DNA of 64,000 nucleotides from Rhodobacterales bacterium HKCCE2091 (GTDB lineage Bacteria > Pseudomonadota > Alphaproteobacteria > Rhodobacterales > Rhodobacteraceae): NCBI GenBank assembly GCA_015689685.1, contig WVSL01000017.1, positions 1 through 64,000 on the forward strand, read 5' to 3'. The position numbers were made by a program, and so were the translations under genes. Below the pieces are notes generated by a model, which made no database searches, was not told the origin of the DNA, and was given only the letters and a program-made list of their open reading frames with translations. This document shows, piece after piece, positions 1 through 9,191 of the stretch. Every line of letters starts with the position of its first letter. Positions within the stretch are counted from its first letter, which is position 1.

Positions 1-1
1 C

Positions 2-109
2 ACGCCCGCGACCGCGCCCGCCGCGCGCAAGCCGCTGATCGACCTCGGCGACGACGAGATGGCGGCGCTCGGCCGCGCGCGGGCGCGGGCCCGCGTGGAC
101 GGCGCATGA
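2..109 (+). CDS. C-terminal end of an upstream gene, probably an NRPS subunit (partial)
   Basis: An open frame enters from the left edge and ends in TGA, giving 35 visible residues. The tail contains LIDLGDDEMAALGRARARAR. Acidic-then-arginine tails of this kind (compare the common LSDEEL/DALLARL endings) are frequent at the C-terminus of nonribosomal peptide synthetase subunits. The stop overlaps the next start as ATGA, so the two genes are very probably translated together. Function is inferred only from the tail and the neighbour; the catalytic part lies outside the window. Confidence 0.55.
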   Translation, partial: TPATAPAARKPLIDLGDDEMAALGRARARARVDGA

Positions 110-3100
110 TCGCCGCCGACATCGACGGGATCGAGGAGGTACTTCCGCTCGCGCCGCAACAGGCGGGCATGCTTTTCGACCTCCTGCGCGGGGACGCGCC
201 CCCCGGCACCTATGTCGGGCTGATGCGGGTCACGCTCGACGGCGCGGTCGATCCGGTCCGCCTGTCCGCGGCCCTGCGGGCCACCACCGCCGCACATGAC
301 GTGTTCCGGCTGTCCTTCGAGTGGGAGGGACTGAAGCGGCCGATCCAGATCCTCCATGACGGCGCCGGGCTGCCGGTGACGACGGAGGACGGCGCGGGGC
401 TGGACGACGCGGCGCTCGACGCGCGGATCGCGGCGGAACTCGATCGCGGGATCGACCCGCGGCAGGCACCGCTGTCGCGCGCGCTGATCCTTCGCCGCGC
501 GGACGGGGCGGTGGAACTGGCGTGGGTGCTGCATCACCTGATCGCGGACGGCTGGTCGGCAGGGCTGCTGCTCGACGAGGTGCTCGACCGCCACGACGGC
601 GGAACCCCCGGACCGGCGCCAGCCTTCCGCGATCTCCTGGCCTGGCGCGCCAACCGGCCCGATAGCGAGATTGCGGCGGACGAGGCATGGTGGCGGCGGG
701 CGCTGTCGGACCTGCCCGCGCCCGTCCGCCCGAACATCCCCGCCGAACCGGGCGCCACGCGGGGCGGGCCGGCGATCACCCGCCTGCTGCCCGTCGACCC
801 GGCCACCTACCGCGCCGTGGCGGACCTCGCCCGCCGGGCAAGGTCGACCCCGGCGCAGGTCCTGTCCGCTCTCTTCGCGCTGATCCTCCGCCGGTACGGC
901 TGCGGCGACGACGTGACGGTCGGGGAAACCAATGCCGGCCGCCCGGCGGACCTGCCCGGAGCCGATGCCGCGGTCGGGCCCTACATCACCACCCTGCCCA
1001 TCCGGTTCCGGATCGACGGGGCGGAGACGGTTTCGGCCTACCTCGCCCGCGCGGCGTCCGAGGCGCGGGACCGCCGGCCGCACCTGCTCGCGCCGCTGTC
1101 CGATCTCAAGGCCTGGTCCGGCCTGCGCAGCGGCGCGCCGCTCTACCACGTCCCGCTGATCTACGAGGGCCTTCCGCCCGCCGCGTCGCGCGCCTCGGGC
1201 GTCACGGTCAGGTCGGTGGATCTCGGCGCGCCGGGGACCGAGGGGCTGGCGGTGCTCTACCTTCCCGGCCTACGGCCTGCGCTGCGGCTGTATGTCCGGC
1301 CGGACATCCATGACCCCGACATGGCGGAAACCTTCGGGCGGGACTTCCTCGCCCTCGTCCACGCCGCCACCCGCGCGCCCGAGGCCCCGGTTTCCACGCT
1401 GACCCGCGACCTCTGCCCCGCGCCCGCGACGACCCCCGCCGCCCGCACGGATTTTCCGCCCGTCACCGACGCCATCCTCGCCGTGGCGGAGCGCGCGGCG
1501 GGTGCGACCGCGATCCGGTGCGGCTCGGCGACGATGTCCTACGGCGACCTCGTCGAAACCGCGCGCTGCTACGCCGCCGGGCTGTCCGAGGCCGGGATCG
1601 GGCCGGGCGACGTCGTTCCCGTCGCCATCGGCCGCGGGCCGGAGGCGATCGCGGCAATGCTCGGCGTGCTTTTCCGCGGGGCGGCCTACACGGTGCTCGA
1701 CCTCGACTACCCGCGCGACCGGCTCTCCGCGATCCTCGTCGCCTCCGGCGCCCGCGCGATCGTGACACGGCCCGGGGACGAGGGCACCGTCGACTTCTCG
1801 GACCTGCCGCGCGTCGGCAAGGCGGATCGCGGGATCGCGCCCGTCCCGGTCGCACCCGGGGATGCCGCCTACGTCCTGTTCACATCGGGCTCCCAGGGGC
1901 GGCCCAAGGGCGTGCGCGTCACCCACGGCAACCTCGCCTATTCCACCGGCATACGGACCGAGGTCTACGGCAACGATCCCCGCGCCTTCCTCGTCCTGTC
2001 ACCGCTCGGTTTCGACAGTTCCGTCGCGGGGCTCTACTGGGCGCTGACGACCGGTGGCGAGGTGCAGCTCTCGCCGCCCGGGGTGGAGCGTGACGCAACC
2101 AGGCTCGCGAGCCTGATCACGCGTGACGGGCCGAGCCACATGCTGTGCCTTCCGGGCCTCCATGATGTCCTGCTCGACGCCGTCCCCGCGGGTGCTCTCG
2201 ACACGCTCGACACCGTGATCGTCGCGGGCGAGGCGCTACCCGGCGCGCTCGTCGCGAAACACCGTGCCGAAGGGCGCGGGCGGCTCTTCAACGAGTACGG
2301 CCCAACCGAGGCCACTGTCTGGTGCACCGCCTTCGACACGGCCGGCCATGACGGCGGGCCCGACGTTCCGATCGGCCGCGCGCTGCCGGGCGCCGTCGTC
2401 GCCGTGACCGACCCCGACGGCGCGCCGCTGCCGGACGGCATCCCCGGCGAGATCACCGTCGCGGGGCCGGGCGTGGCCGATGGCTACCTCGGCGATCCCG
2501 CCGCCATCGCCCGCGCGTTCCGCGGGCTCGGCGGCCTTCCCGCCTACCGCACCGGCGACATCGGCATCCGCAGGCCGGACGGCATCCTGCTCTATCGCGG
2601 GCGGGCGGATGCGCAGGTGAAGATCCGCGGGCACCGGGTCGAACTGGCCGAGGTCGAGGCCGCGCTCGGCGCGATCCCGGGGCTCGGAGATCGCGCGGTC
2701 CTGCCGGTCGAGGGGCCGGGCGGCACGCGGATCCTCGCGGTCTGCGAAAGCGGCGAAGCGGCTGCGATCCGCGCGGCGCTGGCCGAGAGGCTGCCCGCCT
2801 GGATGGTGCCCGCCGCGATCCGGGTGATGCGCCCCCTGCCCCGCCTGCCGAACGGCAAGATCGACCGCCGCCGCCTCGCGGACGAGACCGCCGCCCCCGT
2901 ATCCGCCGTCACCGGCAGGCCGGAGGGGTTCGTCGCGACGACGCTGGCCGGGATCTGGTCCGACCTTCTCGGCGTGGCCGACGTGCGCGCCGACGCCGAC
3001 TTCTTCGCGCTCGGCGGGGATTCCCTCCTCGCCATGCGCGCGGTCTTCGCGGCGGAGGCCGCGGGCCTGCCACTGGCGGCACACGAGATCTTCGACCGCC

Positions 3101-3879
3101 CGGTTCTCTTCGACCTCGCCGCGCATGTCGAGGCGCGCGCCGCCTCCGACCCCGCCGCCCCGGCCGAGGGGCTGGTTGCGCGGCTCAACCCCGAGGGCAC
3201 CGCGCCGCCTTTCCTGATGATCCACGGCAGCCCCGAGATGTGCGCCCATCTCGGCCACGCGCTCGGCCCCGACCGGCCGCTCGCCTTCGGCTACTCTCAC
3301 TTCCTGCGCGGCCCCGCACCGTTCGGGCGGACGGTGCCGGACATGGTGGCGGAACTGGCCGGGACCGCGCGTGATGCCTTCGGCGACGGGCCGGCGCTGA
3401 TCGGAGGCTACAGCCTCGGCGGCGTGCTGGCCGTGGAACTCGCCCGCGTCCTGCGGGCGGAGACCGGGCGCAACCCCTTCGTCTTCCTGCTCGACCCGTC
3501 CTGGGAAACCGGGGCGAGCCCGATGCACCCCCTGCGCCGGGCGGGCCTGAAAGCGCGCAGCGCGATGCTGGCCCGGATGCACGACCTGCGCCACCGCGCG
3601 ACCGGCGGCGAAGCGGCACGCATCGCCTCGGTCGGGCACTGCTATCGCGCCCGGCTGCTCGGCTACGCGCCGCGGCCCTATGACGGCCCGGTGACGCTGG
3701 TCACGTCGCGCGAGGGGGCGGCCCTGCGGGACCCCGCGGGCTGGCTCGCCCGGACCTGCCCGAACCGGACAGACATCGCGCTCGACGTGTCGCATCTCGA
3801 CCTCCAGCACGACCGCGACGCGCTTTTCGCCTGGACGACCCTGCTGGCGCGGCACTTGCACGAACGGGAAAGGGGCTGA
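106..3879 (+). CDS. Nonribosomal peptide synthetase, single module C-A-PCP-TE
   Basis: This 1257-residue protein is a complete terminating NRPS module. The condensation domain spans about residues 10-430 and has an intact HHLIADG active-site motif at 143-149. The adenylation domain spans about 445-930, with the P-loop FTSGSQGRPKG near 592, NEYGPTEAT, YRTGDIG, and the catalytic-lysine motif PNGKIDRR. A carrier domain follows with the phosphopantetheine serine in GGDSL (Ser973). The thioesterase at about 1020-1257 has the nucleophile in GYSLGG (Ser1103). No epimerase or methyltransferase is present. By eye the adenylation pocket reads D-S-A-C-I-A-E-V-W, which matches no substrate code I know well, so the amino acid is left open. 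The ATGA overlap with the upstream gene and the one-base gap to the dehydrogenase indicate one biosynthetic operon that releases a small peptide or acyl-amino-acid product. Confidence 0.93.
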   Translation: MIAADIDGIEEVLPLAPQQAGMLFDLLRGDAPPGTYVGLMRVTLDGAVDPVRLSAALRATTAAHDVFRLSFEWEGLKRPIQILHDGAGLPVTTEDGAGLDDAALDARIAAELDRGIDPRQAPLSRALILRRADGAVELAWVLHHLIADGWSAGLLLDEVLDRHDGGTPGPAPAFRDLLAWRANRPDSEIAADEAWWRRALSDLPAPVRPNIPAEPGATRGGPAITRLLPVDPATYRAVADLARRARSTPAQVLSALFALILRRYGCGDDVTVGETNAGRPADLPGADAAVGPYITTLPIRFRIDGAETVSAYLARAASEARDRRPHLLAPLSDLKAWSGLRSGAPLYHVPLIYEGLPPAASRASGVTVRSVDLGAPGTEGLAVLYLPGLRPALRLYVRPDIHDPDMAETFGRDFLALVHAATRAPEAPVSTLTRDLCPAPATTPAARTDFPPVTDAILAVAERAAGATAIRCGSATMSYGDLVETARCYAAGLSEAGIGPGDVVPVAIGRGPEAIAAMLGVLFRGAAYTVLDLDYPRDRLSAILVASGARAIVTRPGDEGTVDFSDLPRVGKADRGIAPVPVAPGDAAYVLFTSGSQGRPKGVRVTHGNLAYSTGIRTEVYGNDPRAFLVLSPLGFDSSVAGLYWALTTGGEVQLSPPGVERDATRLASLITRDGPSHMLCLPGLHDVLLDAVPAGALDTLDTVIVAGEALPGALVAKHRAEGRGRLFNEYGPTEATVWCTAFDTAGHDGGPDVPIGRALPGAVVAVTDPDGAPLPDGIPGEITVAGPGVADGYLGDPAAIARAFRGLGGLPAYRTGDIGIRRPDGILLYRGRADAQVKIRGHRVELAEVEAALGAIPGLGDRAVLPVEGPGGTRILAVCESGEAAAIRAALAERLPAWMVPAAIRVMRPLPRLPNGKIDRRRLADETAAPVSAVTGRPEGFVATTLAGIWSDLLGVADVRADADFFALGGDSLLAMRAVFAAEAAGLPLAAHEIFDRPVLFDLAAHVEARAASDPAAPAEGLVARLNPEGTAPPFLMIHGSPEMCAHLGHALGPDRPLAFGYSHFLRGPAPFGRTVPDMVAELAGTARDAFGDGPALIGGYSLGGVLAVELARVLRAETGRNPFVFLLDPSWETGASPMHPLRRAGLKARSAMLARMHDLRHRATGGEAARIASVGHCYRARLLGYAPRPYDGPVTLVTSREGAALRDPAGWLARTCPNRTDIALDVSHLDLQHDRDALFAWTTLLARHLHERERG

Positions 3880-3880
3880 G

Positions 3881-5053
3881 ATGGACCTGACCGTGACCGC
3901 CGAAGCGGAAGCCCGCGGCAAGGCCGCCCGCGCCTTCGCGGCCGAACGGCTGAACGACGGCCTCGAGGAACGGGACAGGCGCGGCCGCCACGACGACGCG
4001 GAATGGCGCGACCGCTGGCGCGCGGCGGCGGAGGCCGGGCTCCTCCGGCTCGGACTGCCGGAGGCCGATGGCGGCGACGGCAGCGACCTTCTCGCCGCCG
4101 CTCATGTCCTGCACGAGCTTGGCGCGGCCTGCCGGGACAATGGCTTCCTGCTCGCGCTGAACGCGCAGCTCTGGACCATCATCCGCCCGCTGGCGGAATT
4201 CGGCAGCCCGGCGCAGAAGCGGGAGATCCTGCCGCGGATCCTCTCGGGCGAATGGATCGGGGCCGACGCGGTGACGGAGCTTGCCTCCGGCTCCGACGCG
4301 ATGGCGCTGGCGACGCGCGCCGTCCGCCACGGCGACGGCTACGTCATCGACGGCGAAAAGGCCTTCATCGGCATGGCCCCGGCCTGCGACATCGCGCTGG
4401 TCTTCGCCCGCACCTCCGAGGGCGGAGGCCCCTGGGGCGTCAGCGTCTTCCTGGTCGACGTGACCCTGGCCGGCGTGCACCGGGACCGGGAAATCGACAA
4501 GGCCGGACTCCGCACCATTCCCACCGGTTTCATCGCGTTCGAGGGCGTCCGCGTGCCCGGGACCGCGCGGCTCGGCCCCGAGGGCGCGGGGTCGGCGATC
4601 TTCGCACGGTCGTCGGAATGGGAACGGCAGATGATCTTCGCGGCCCATGTCGGTGCGATGCGCCGGCAGCTTGCCGCCTGCATCGCCCATGCCCGCGCCC
4701 GCGTCGTCTTCGGCAAGCCGATCGCGCAGCAGCAATCGGTGTCGAACCGGCTGGCGGAGATGCGGGTGCGGTATGAAACCTGCCTGATGATGCAGCGCCG
4801 CGCGGCGTGGCAGATGCAGACCGGCACCGGCGACGGCGCGGATGCCGCGATCACCAAGCTCTACCTGTCCGAGGCGATCCTCGCCTCCAGCCTCGACGCG
4901 GTACGGATCATGGGTGGCGCGGGGTGCCTCTGGGACGCCGACGCCGCGCGCGACCTGCGCGACGCCGTCGGCGGCGTGATCTACGGCGGCACGTCGGACA
5001 TCCAGCGCAACATCATCGCCGCGCACCAGGACCGCGGCGGGTTCGGGGCCTGA
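3881..5053 (+). CDS. Acyl-CoA dehydrogenase-like flavoprotein, NRPS partner
   Basis: The 390-residue product has the usual acyl-CoA dehydrogenase layout: an N-terminal helical domain, a middle beta domain with ELASGSDA and GYVIDGEKAFIGMA, and a C-terminal FAD domain ending in IYGGTSDIQR. The catalytic glutamate of the medium-chain type (IYEGT) is replaced by Gly369. A glutamate is present in SEWERQ (Glu248), where isovaleryl- and long-chain-type enzymes carry their base. It begins one base after the NRPS stop, so it is cotranscribed. In other NRPS clusters such enzymes oxidise acyl or aminoacyl groups held on a carrier protein (for example proline to pyrrole). That role is plausible here but inferred from position; action on a free acyl-CoA is the alternative. 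Confidence 0.88.
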   Translation: MDLTVTAEAEARGKAARAFAAERLNDGLEERDRRGRHDDAEWRDRWRAAAEAGLLRLGLPEADGGDGSDLLAAAHVLHELGAACRDNGFLLALNAQLWTIIRPLAEFGSPAQKREILPRILSGEWIGADAVTELASGSDAMALATRAVRHGDGYVIDGEKAFIGMAPACDIALVFARTSEGGGPWGVSVFLVDVTLAGVHRDREIDKAGLRTIPTGFIAFEGVRVPGTARLGPEGAGSAIFARSSEWERQMIFAAHVGAMRRQLAACIAHARARVVFGKPIAQQQSVSNRLAEMRVRYETCLMMQRRAAWQMQTGTGDGADAAITKLYLSEAILASSLDAVRIMGGAGCLWDADAARDLRDAVGGVIYGGTSDIQRNIIAAHQDRGGFGA

Positions 5054-5056
5054 GGG

Positions 5057-5851
5057 TCAACCGCCCTGCAGAAGGCTGCGGAGCACGAGAACCGCGGCGC
5101 CCGAGACCAGGACCCACCTGTAGCCGGTGAAATAGGCCCCGTCGCTCATCCTTGCGGACAGCCGCCCGCCGGCCCACCCGGCCAGGAGCCCGCCGGGCAG
5201 AAGCAGCAGGGCCTCGAACGCGATGGTTCCGGTGACCTCGCCCGCCACAGCCAGGACCGCCGACCGCCACAACAGGATCACTCCGGTCATCAGGATCACC
5301 GTGGCGCGGAAGGTCGCGCGGTCGCGGGCGAAGACGCGGAGGTAAAGGGTGATGAATGCGATGGCGCCCGCGCCGATGATGCCCGAGATCAGCCCCGCCA
5401 CGGTTCCGAATATCGGCCCCGACAGCCAGACGTTTTCCCGCGTCCAGGGCGCGAGAGGGTCGAACCAGCCGCGCCAGTCGGCGATGACCGACAGCCCGAT
5501 GATCGCGCCCGCGAGAATGCCGAGCGACGCGCCGTCCATGCGCGAGAACACCCAGACCCCCGCCGCGATCGAGGGCAGGACGAAGATGGCGAGGCGGAGG
5601 ACAAGCGCCCGCTGGCCGTTGCGCAGGCCTTCGCCCACGTATTGCATGTGGGTCATAAGGTTGGTGAGCGCGGCGAGGACGACGGCGTGGTGCGGTTCGA
5701 CCACGAAGGACCCGGCCACGATCAGGAGCGGCACGGCGCCGTAGCCGAACACGCCCTTCACGAAGAACGAGGCGGCGTAGACCAGCACGAGCGCCGCGAC
5801 TTGCCATCCGGGCAGTCCGGCGAAAGGGGCGAGCGCGGCAATTGCGGTCAC
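5057..5851 (-). CDS. TSUP / TauE-SafE family membrane exporter
   Basis: The 264-residue product is strongly hydrophobic, with about eight predicted membrane segments and the glycine-rich duplicated layout of the TSUP (DUF81) family. Recognisable pieces are FFVKGVFGYGAVPLLIVAG near the start and GLISGIIGAGAIAFITLYL in the second half. Members move sulfite, sulfoacetate or other small organic anions across the inner membrane; the substrate cannot be read from sequence. It converges on the NRPS operon with three bases between stops, and lies downstream of the aldehyde dehydrogenase on the same strand, so it may share that transcript. A second TSUP gene lies at 30268. Confidence 0.88.
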   Translation of the reverse strand: MTAIAALAPFAGLPGWQVAALVLVYAASFFVKGVFGYGAVPLLIVAGSFVVEPHHAVVLAALTNLMTHMQYVGEGLRNGQRALVLRLAIFVLPSIAAGVWVFSRMDGASLGILAGAIIGLSVIADWRGWFDPLAPWTRENVWLSGPIFGTVAGLISGIIGAGAIAFITLYLRVFARDRATFRATVILMTGVILLWRSAVLAVAGEVTGTIAFEALLLLPGGLLAGWAGGRLSARMSDGAYFTGYRWVLVSGAAVLVLRSLLQGG

Positions 5852-5903
5852 GCCGCGCGGTCCCCGTCACCGGCCGGGCGGCGCGCGCCCGGCGACCCGG
5901 CGT

Positions 5904-7334
5904 TCACGCCGCGGCGTGGCCGAGGATGGCCTTCAGCTCGGTGAAGTCCTCCAGCCCCCAGACCCCCTGTTCCCGCCCGTTGCCGGACTGGCGGAACCCG
6001 CCGAAGGGCACGTCGCCACGGGCGGGCGCGTAGTTGAGGTAGACCCGGCCCGCCCGGATTTTCCGAGACAGCCGCAGAAGCTCCTCCCGGTCGGTGCCGG
6101 AGAGGTAGGTGGCGAGCCCGTACCTGCTGTCGTTCGCGATGCGGATGGCATCGGCCTCGTCCTCGTAGCCGAGGATCGACAGGACCGGCCCGAAGATCTC
6201 CTCCTGCGCGATGGTCATGTCGTTGGTCACGTCCGCGAAGACCGTCGGCCGGACGTAATGGCCCGTTTCCAGCCCCTCGGGCTTGCCCGGGCCGCCGGTC
6301 ACGAGCGTCGCGCCTTCGGCGATGCCGGCCTCGATCAGCGACTGGATCCGGTCCCACTGCGCCTTGGACACGACGGGCCCTAGGTCGATGCCCTGTTCGC
6401 GCGGATCGCCCACGCTCATCTCCGCCGCCGCGGCCCGGGCTATCTCCGCGGCCTCGTCCATGCGGTCCTTCTGCACCAGCATCCGGCTCGGCGCCTGGCA
6501 GGACTGGCCCGAGTTGCGGAAGCAGAGCTTCGTCCCCGCCGCCACGGCACTCTCGAAATCGGCCGAAGGCAGGATCAGGTTCGCGGACTTGCCGCCGAGT
6601 TCCTGGTGGACGCGCTTCACGCTGTCCGCCGCCGCCTTCGCCACCGCGACCCCGCCGCGGGTGGAGCCGGTGAAGCTGACCATGTCGACCTCGGGATGGA
6701 CGGACAGCGCGGTGCCGACGTTCGGCCCGTCGCCCTGCACCATGTTGAACACGCCCGCCGGCACCCCCGCGGCATGGATCGCCTCGGCCAGCAGGACGGC
6801 GGCCATCGGCGTCACCTCCGACGGTTTCCAGACCATCGTGCAACCCGCGGCGAGGCCATAGGCGATCTTCGACGCGGCCTGGTTCAGCGGGAAGTTCCAC
6901 GGCGTGATGAAGGCGCAGACGCCGATCGGCTCGCGCGTCACGAGCGAGGTGCCCACGGTCTCGGAGAACTCGAAGGTCCGGGCAAGCTCCGCGGCTTTGG
7001 CGAAGCGTTCCCGCGCCATCGCGGTCTGCACGTTCTGCGAGAACGACAGCGGGCAGCCCATCTCGTCGGTGATGACCTCGTTCATCTCGGCGCGTCGGGC
7101 GTCGAACTCCGCCACGATCCGGTCAAGGATCGCCGCGCGCTCCTGCGGATCGGTTTCGCCCCACCCGCCGTCGAAGGCCCGGCGCGCCGCCATCACCGCA
7201 TCGTCCACGTCCTGCGGAGAGGCCGTGCCGATGACACCCGCGACGCCCTCGGTCGCGGGGTTCTGGACCTCCAGCTTCGGCCCGCCCGCGGGCCGCCACG
7301 CGCCGTCGATATAGAGTTCCTCGTAATGGGACAT
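5904..7334 (-). CDS. NAD(P)-dependent aldehyde dehydrogenase
   Basis: The 476-residue product is a full-length ALDH-superfamily enzyme oxidising an aldehyde to a carboxylate. It has the nucleotide-site sequence FITPWNFPLNQAASKIAYGL, the general-base glutamate in HQELGGKSANLIL, and the catalytic cysteine in FRNSGQSCQAPSR. I chose the start beginning MSHYEELYIDG because a GGGAGGG ribosome site lies just upstream; the open frame extends 12 codons further but only through arginine-rich sequence. It is divergent from the ThDP-dependent enzyme at 7426, and the two share a short intergenic region with a triple repeat. Together they suggest 2-oxo acid to aldehyde to acid, as in the mandelate/benzoylformate route, but the substrate is not known. 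Confidence 0.92.
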   Translation of the reverse strand: MSHYEELYIDGAWRPAGGPKLEVQNPATEGVAGVIGTASPQDVDDAVMAARRAFDGGWGETDPQERAAILDRIVAEFDARRAEMNEVITDEMGCPLSFSQNVQTAMARERFAKAAELARTFEFSETVGTSLVTREPIGVCAFITPWNFPLNQAASKIAYGLAAGCTMVWKPSEVTPMAAVLLAEAIHAAGVPAGVFNMVQGDGPNVGTALSVHPEVDMVSFTGSTRGGVAVAKAAADSVKRVHQELGGKSANLILPSADFESAVAAGTKLCFRNSGQSCQAPSRMLVQKDRMDEAAEIARAAAAEMSVGDPREQGIDLGPVVSKAQWDRIQSLIEAGIAEGATLVTGGPGKPEGLETGHYVRPTVFADVTNDMTIAQEEIFGPVLSILGYEDEADAIRIANDSRYGLATYLSGTDREELLRLSRKIRAGRVYLNYAPARGDVPFGGFRQSGNGREQGVWGLEDFTELKAILGHAAA

Positions 7335-7378
7335 GTCCCGCCCTCCCCGCTTCCGATGCTTGCGCCTCACGGCATTTG

Positions 7379-7399
7379 CGTAATACGTAATACGTAAGA
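7379..7399. promoter_or_regulatory. Triple 7-bp direct repeat, probable GntR operator
   Basis: The intergenic region between the divergent aldehyde dehydrogenase and ThDP-enzyme genes holds three head-to-tail 7-mers, CGTAATA, CGTAATA and CGTAAGA. They also form the near-perfect palindrome TACGTAATACGTA (7384-7396). FCD-type GntR proteins bind short symmetric sites of this size, and one is encoded at 9192. The link to that regulator is inferred. Confidence 0.55.
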
Positions 7400-7425
7400 C
7401 AGGCTAGCGCAACGGGGAGGATCGC

Positions 7426-9183
7426 ATGACTGCGACGGGAAACGCGCGGATGGAATACGGCTCCGACCTGATGGCGCAGGCACTTCGGGACCGCGGCGTG
7501 GAGTGGGTGTTCCTGAACCCCGGGTCGAGCTTTCGCGGCCTGCACGATTCGCTCGTGAACTACCTCGGCGACGAGAAACCGAAGATCGCGCTGGCCACGC
7601 ACGAGAACATCGCGGTGGCGATGGCGCACGGCTACGCGAAGGCGACGGGGCGTCCAGGCTACGCGATCCTGCACAACCTCGTCGGGCTCATGAACGGCTC
7701 GATGTCGATCTTCAACGCCTTCTGCGACCAGGCCCCGGTGGTGATCCTCGGCGGATCCGGCCCCGCCGACCCCGACAAGCGCCGCTTCATCGACTGGGCG
7801 CATTCGGCGAACACGCAAGGGGACCTGGTGCGGCCGTTCGTGAAGTGGACCGACGAACCCGCCACGCTGGCGGGCGCGATGGATTCGCTGCTCAGGGCCG
7901 AGCGCATCGCCCGCACCGGGCCGCCGGGCCCGGTTTACGTGTCGCTCGACGCAGGGCTGCAGGAGGAGGAAATCCACGGCGACCGCGACACCGGCGCGGA
8001 CCTGCCGCGGTATGCCGCCCCGCCGCCCGTCTCGCCCGATCCCGATGCGGTGGAGCGGGTCGCGCGGCGGCTTCTGGAGGCGAAGGCGCCACTCATCGTC
8101 TGCGGCCGTCCCGGCATCGACCCGGCGGCGACCGAGCCGCTCGTGCGGCTCGTGGAGGCGACCGGCGCGGCCTATCTGGACGACCGCTGCATCGCCTGCC
8201 TGCCGACGCGGCATCCGCAGAACCTGAACGGTGACAGGAAGATACGGGCCGAAGCTGACGTGATCCTCGCGATCGACGTGCATGACCTGACGCTGGCAAC
8301 GCGCGGCTACGGCACCGGCCGCAGCACCATCATGGGAACCGGCGCGGGCGCGGCGGACGCCCATGTCATCGACCTGTCTCTACGCGACTGGTTCGGCAAT
8401 TCCTGGGTCCGGTTCGGCGGCCCCACACCGCCGCTCGACGACCAGATCGTGGCCGACCCGCTGACCGCGATGCGGGCGCTTGCCTACGCGGCGGAGCGGA
8501 TCGGCGGCGATGCGAGCAGCATCGCCGCGCGGCGCGCCGCGCTCGCACGGCGGCATGACGCGGTGCAGGCGGCGGCGCAGGAGAAGCTCAAGGCCCGCCA
8601 CGACGAGAGCCCGATCTCGATGCAGCGCCTCACCCACGAGGTCTACCAGGCGGTCAAGGACGACGACTGGCGGCTCGTCGTCCGCAACCACCGCAGCTGG
8701 CAGGACGGATACTGGGACATCCCCGGCTGCGGCCACTACCTCGGCGGCGACGGCGGCGGCGGCGTCGGCTATGGGCCGGGGGCGGCGGCGGGCGCGGCGC
8801 TCGGCTACAAGGGCACCGGGATCCTGCCGGTCGCGATCATCGGCGACGGCGATTTCGTCATGTCCCCCGGCGCGATCTGGACCGCCGCGCATCACGGTGC
8901 GCCGCTTCTCATGGTGCTGATGAACAACCGGTCCTGGGGCAATGACGAGTTGCACCAGCGCGAGGTGGCGCACCTGCGCGACCGCGACGCGGCCCGCGCC
9001 CATGTCGGCCAGCGGACGGAGGACCCACCGGCTGACCTGACCGCCATCGCCCGCGGCTTCGGCGCCTGGGCGGCCGAGCCGGTGGCCGACCCGGACGCGC
9101 TGGCCCCGGCCTTGCGCGAGGCAGTGACGCAGGTGAAAAAGGGGGCCGTCGCGGTGGTGGAGGTCATCACCGCGCTCGACTGA
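7426..9183 (+). CDS. ThDP-dependent enzyme, benzoylformate decarboxylase / acetolactate synthase-like
   Basis: This 585-residue protein has the three-domain layout of the thiamine diphosphate decarboxylase superfamily. The cofactor-activating glutamate lies in THENIAVAMAHGYAKATGRP near residue 65. The C-terminal cofactor site begins GDGDFVMSPG and ends in VLMNN, matching the GDG-(about 25)-NN signature. The family cleaves or ligates 2-oxo acids; whether this one is a decarboxylase, lyase or carboligase cannot be read directly. Opposite lies an aldehyde dehydrogenase that could take an aldehyde product, which favours decarboxylation. It starts after a GGGGAGG ribosome site and is followed eight bases later by a GntR gene. 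A second enzyme of the same superfamily is encoded at 10370-12106. Confidence 0.88.
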   Translation: MTATGNARMEYGSDLMAQALRDRGVEWVFLNPGSSFRGLHDSLVNYLGDEKPKIALATHENIAVAMAHGYAKATGRPGYAILHNLVGLMNGSMSIFNAFCDQAPVVILGGSGPADPDKRRFIDWAHSANTQGDLVRPFVKWTDEPATLAGAMDSLLRAERIARTGPPGPVYVSLDAGLQEEEIHGDRDTGADLPRYAAPPPVSPDPDAVERVARRLLEAKAPLIVCGRPGIDPAATEPLVRLVEATGAAYLDDRCIACLPTRHPQNLNGDRKIRAEADVILAIDVHDLTLATRGYGTGRSTIMGTGAGAADAHVIDLSLRDWFGNSWVRFGGPTPPLDDQIVADPLTAMRALAYAAERIGGDASSIAARRAALARRHDAVQAAAQEKLKARHDESPISMQRLTHEVYQAVKDDDWRLVVRNHRSWQDGYWDIPGCGHYLGGDGGGGVGYGPGAAAGAALGYKGTGILPVAIIGDGDFVMSPGAIWTAAHHGAPLLMVLMNNRSWGNDELHQREVAHLRDRDAARAHVGQRTEDPPADLTAIARGFGAWAAEPVADPDALAPALREAVTQVKKGAVAVVEVITALD

Positions 9184-9191
9184 AGGGACGC

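Noticed and set aside
2236-3921. A 561-codon open frame opposite the NRPS gene
   Set aside because: It is a GC-driven shadow: arginine/glycine-rich translation, no domain, and the NRPS motifs occupy the other strand.
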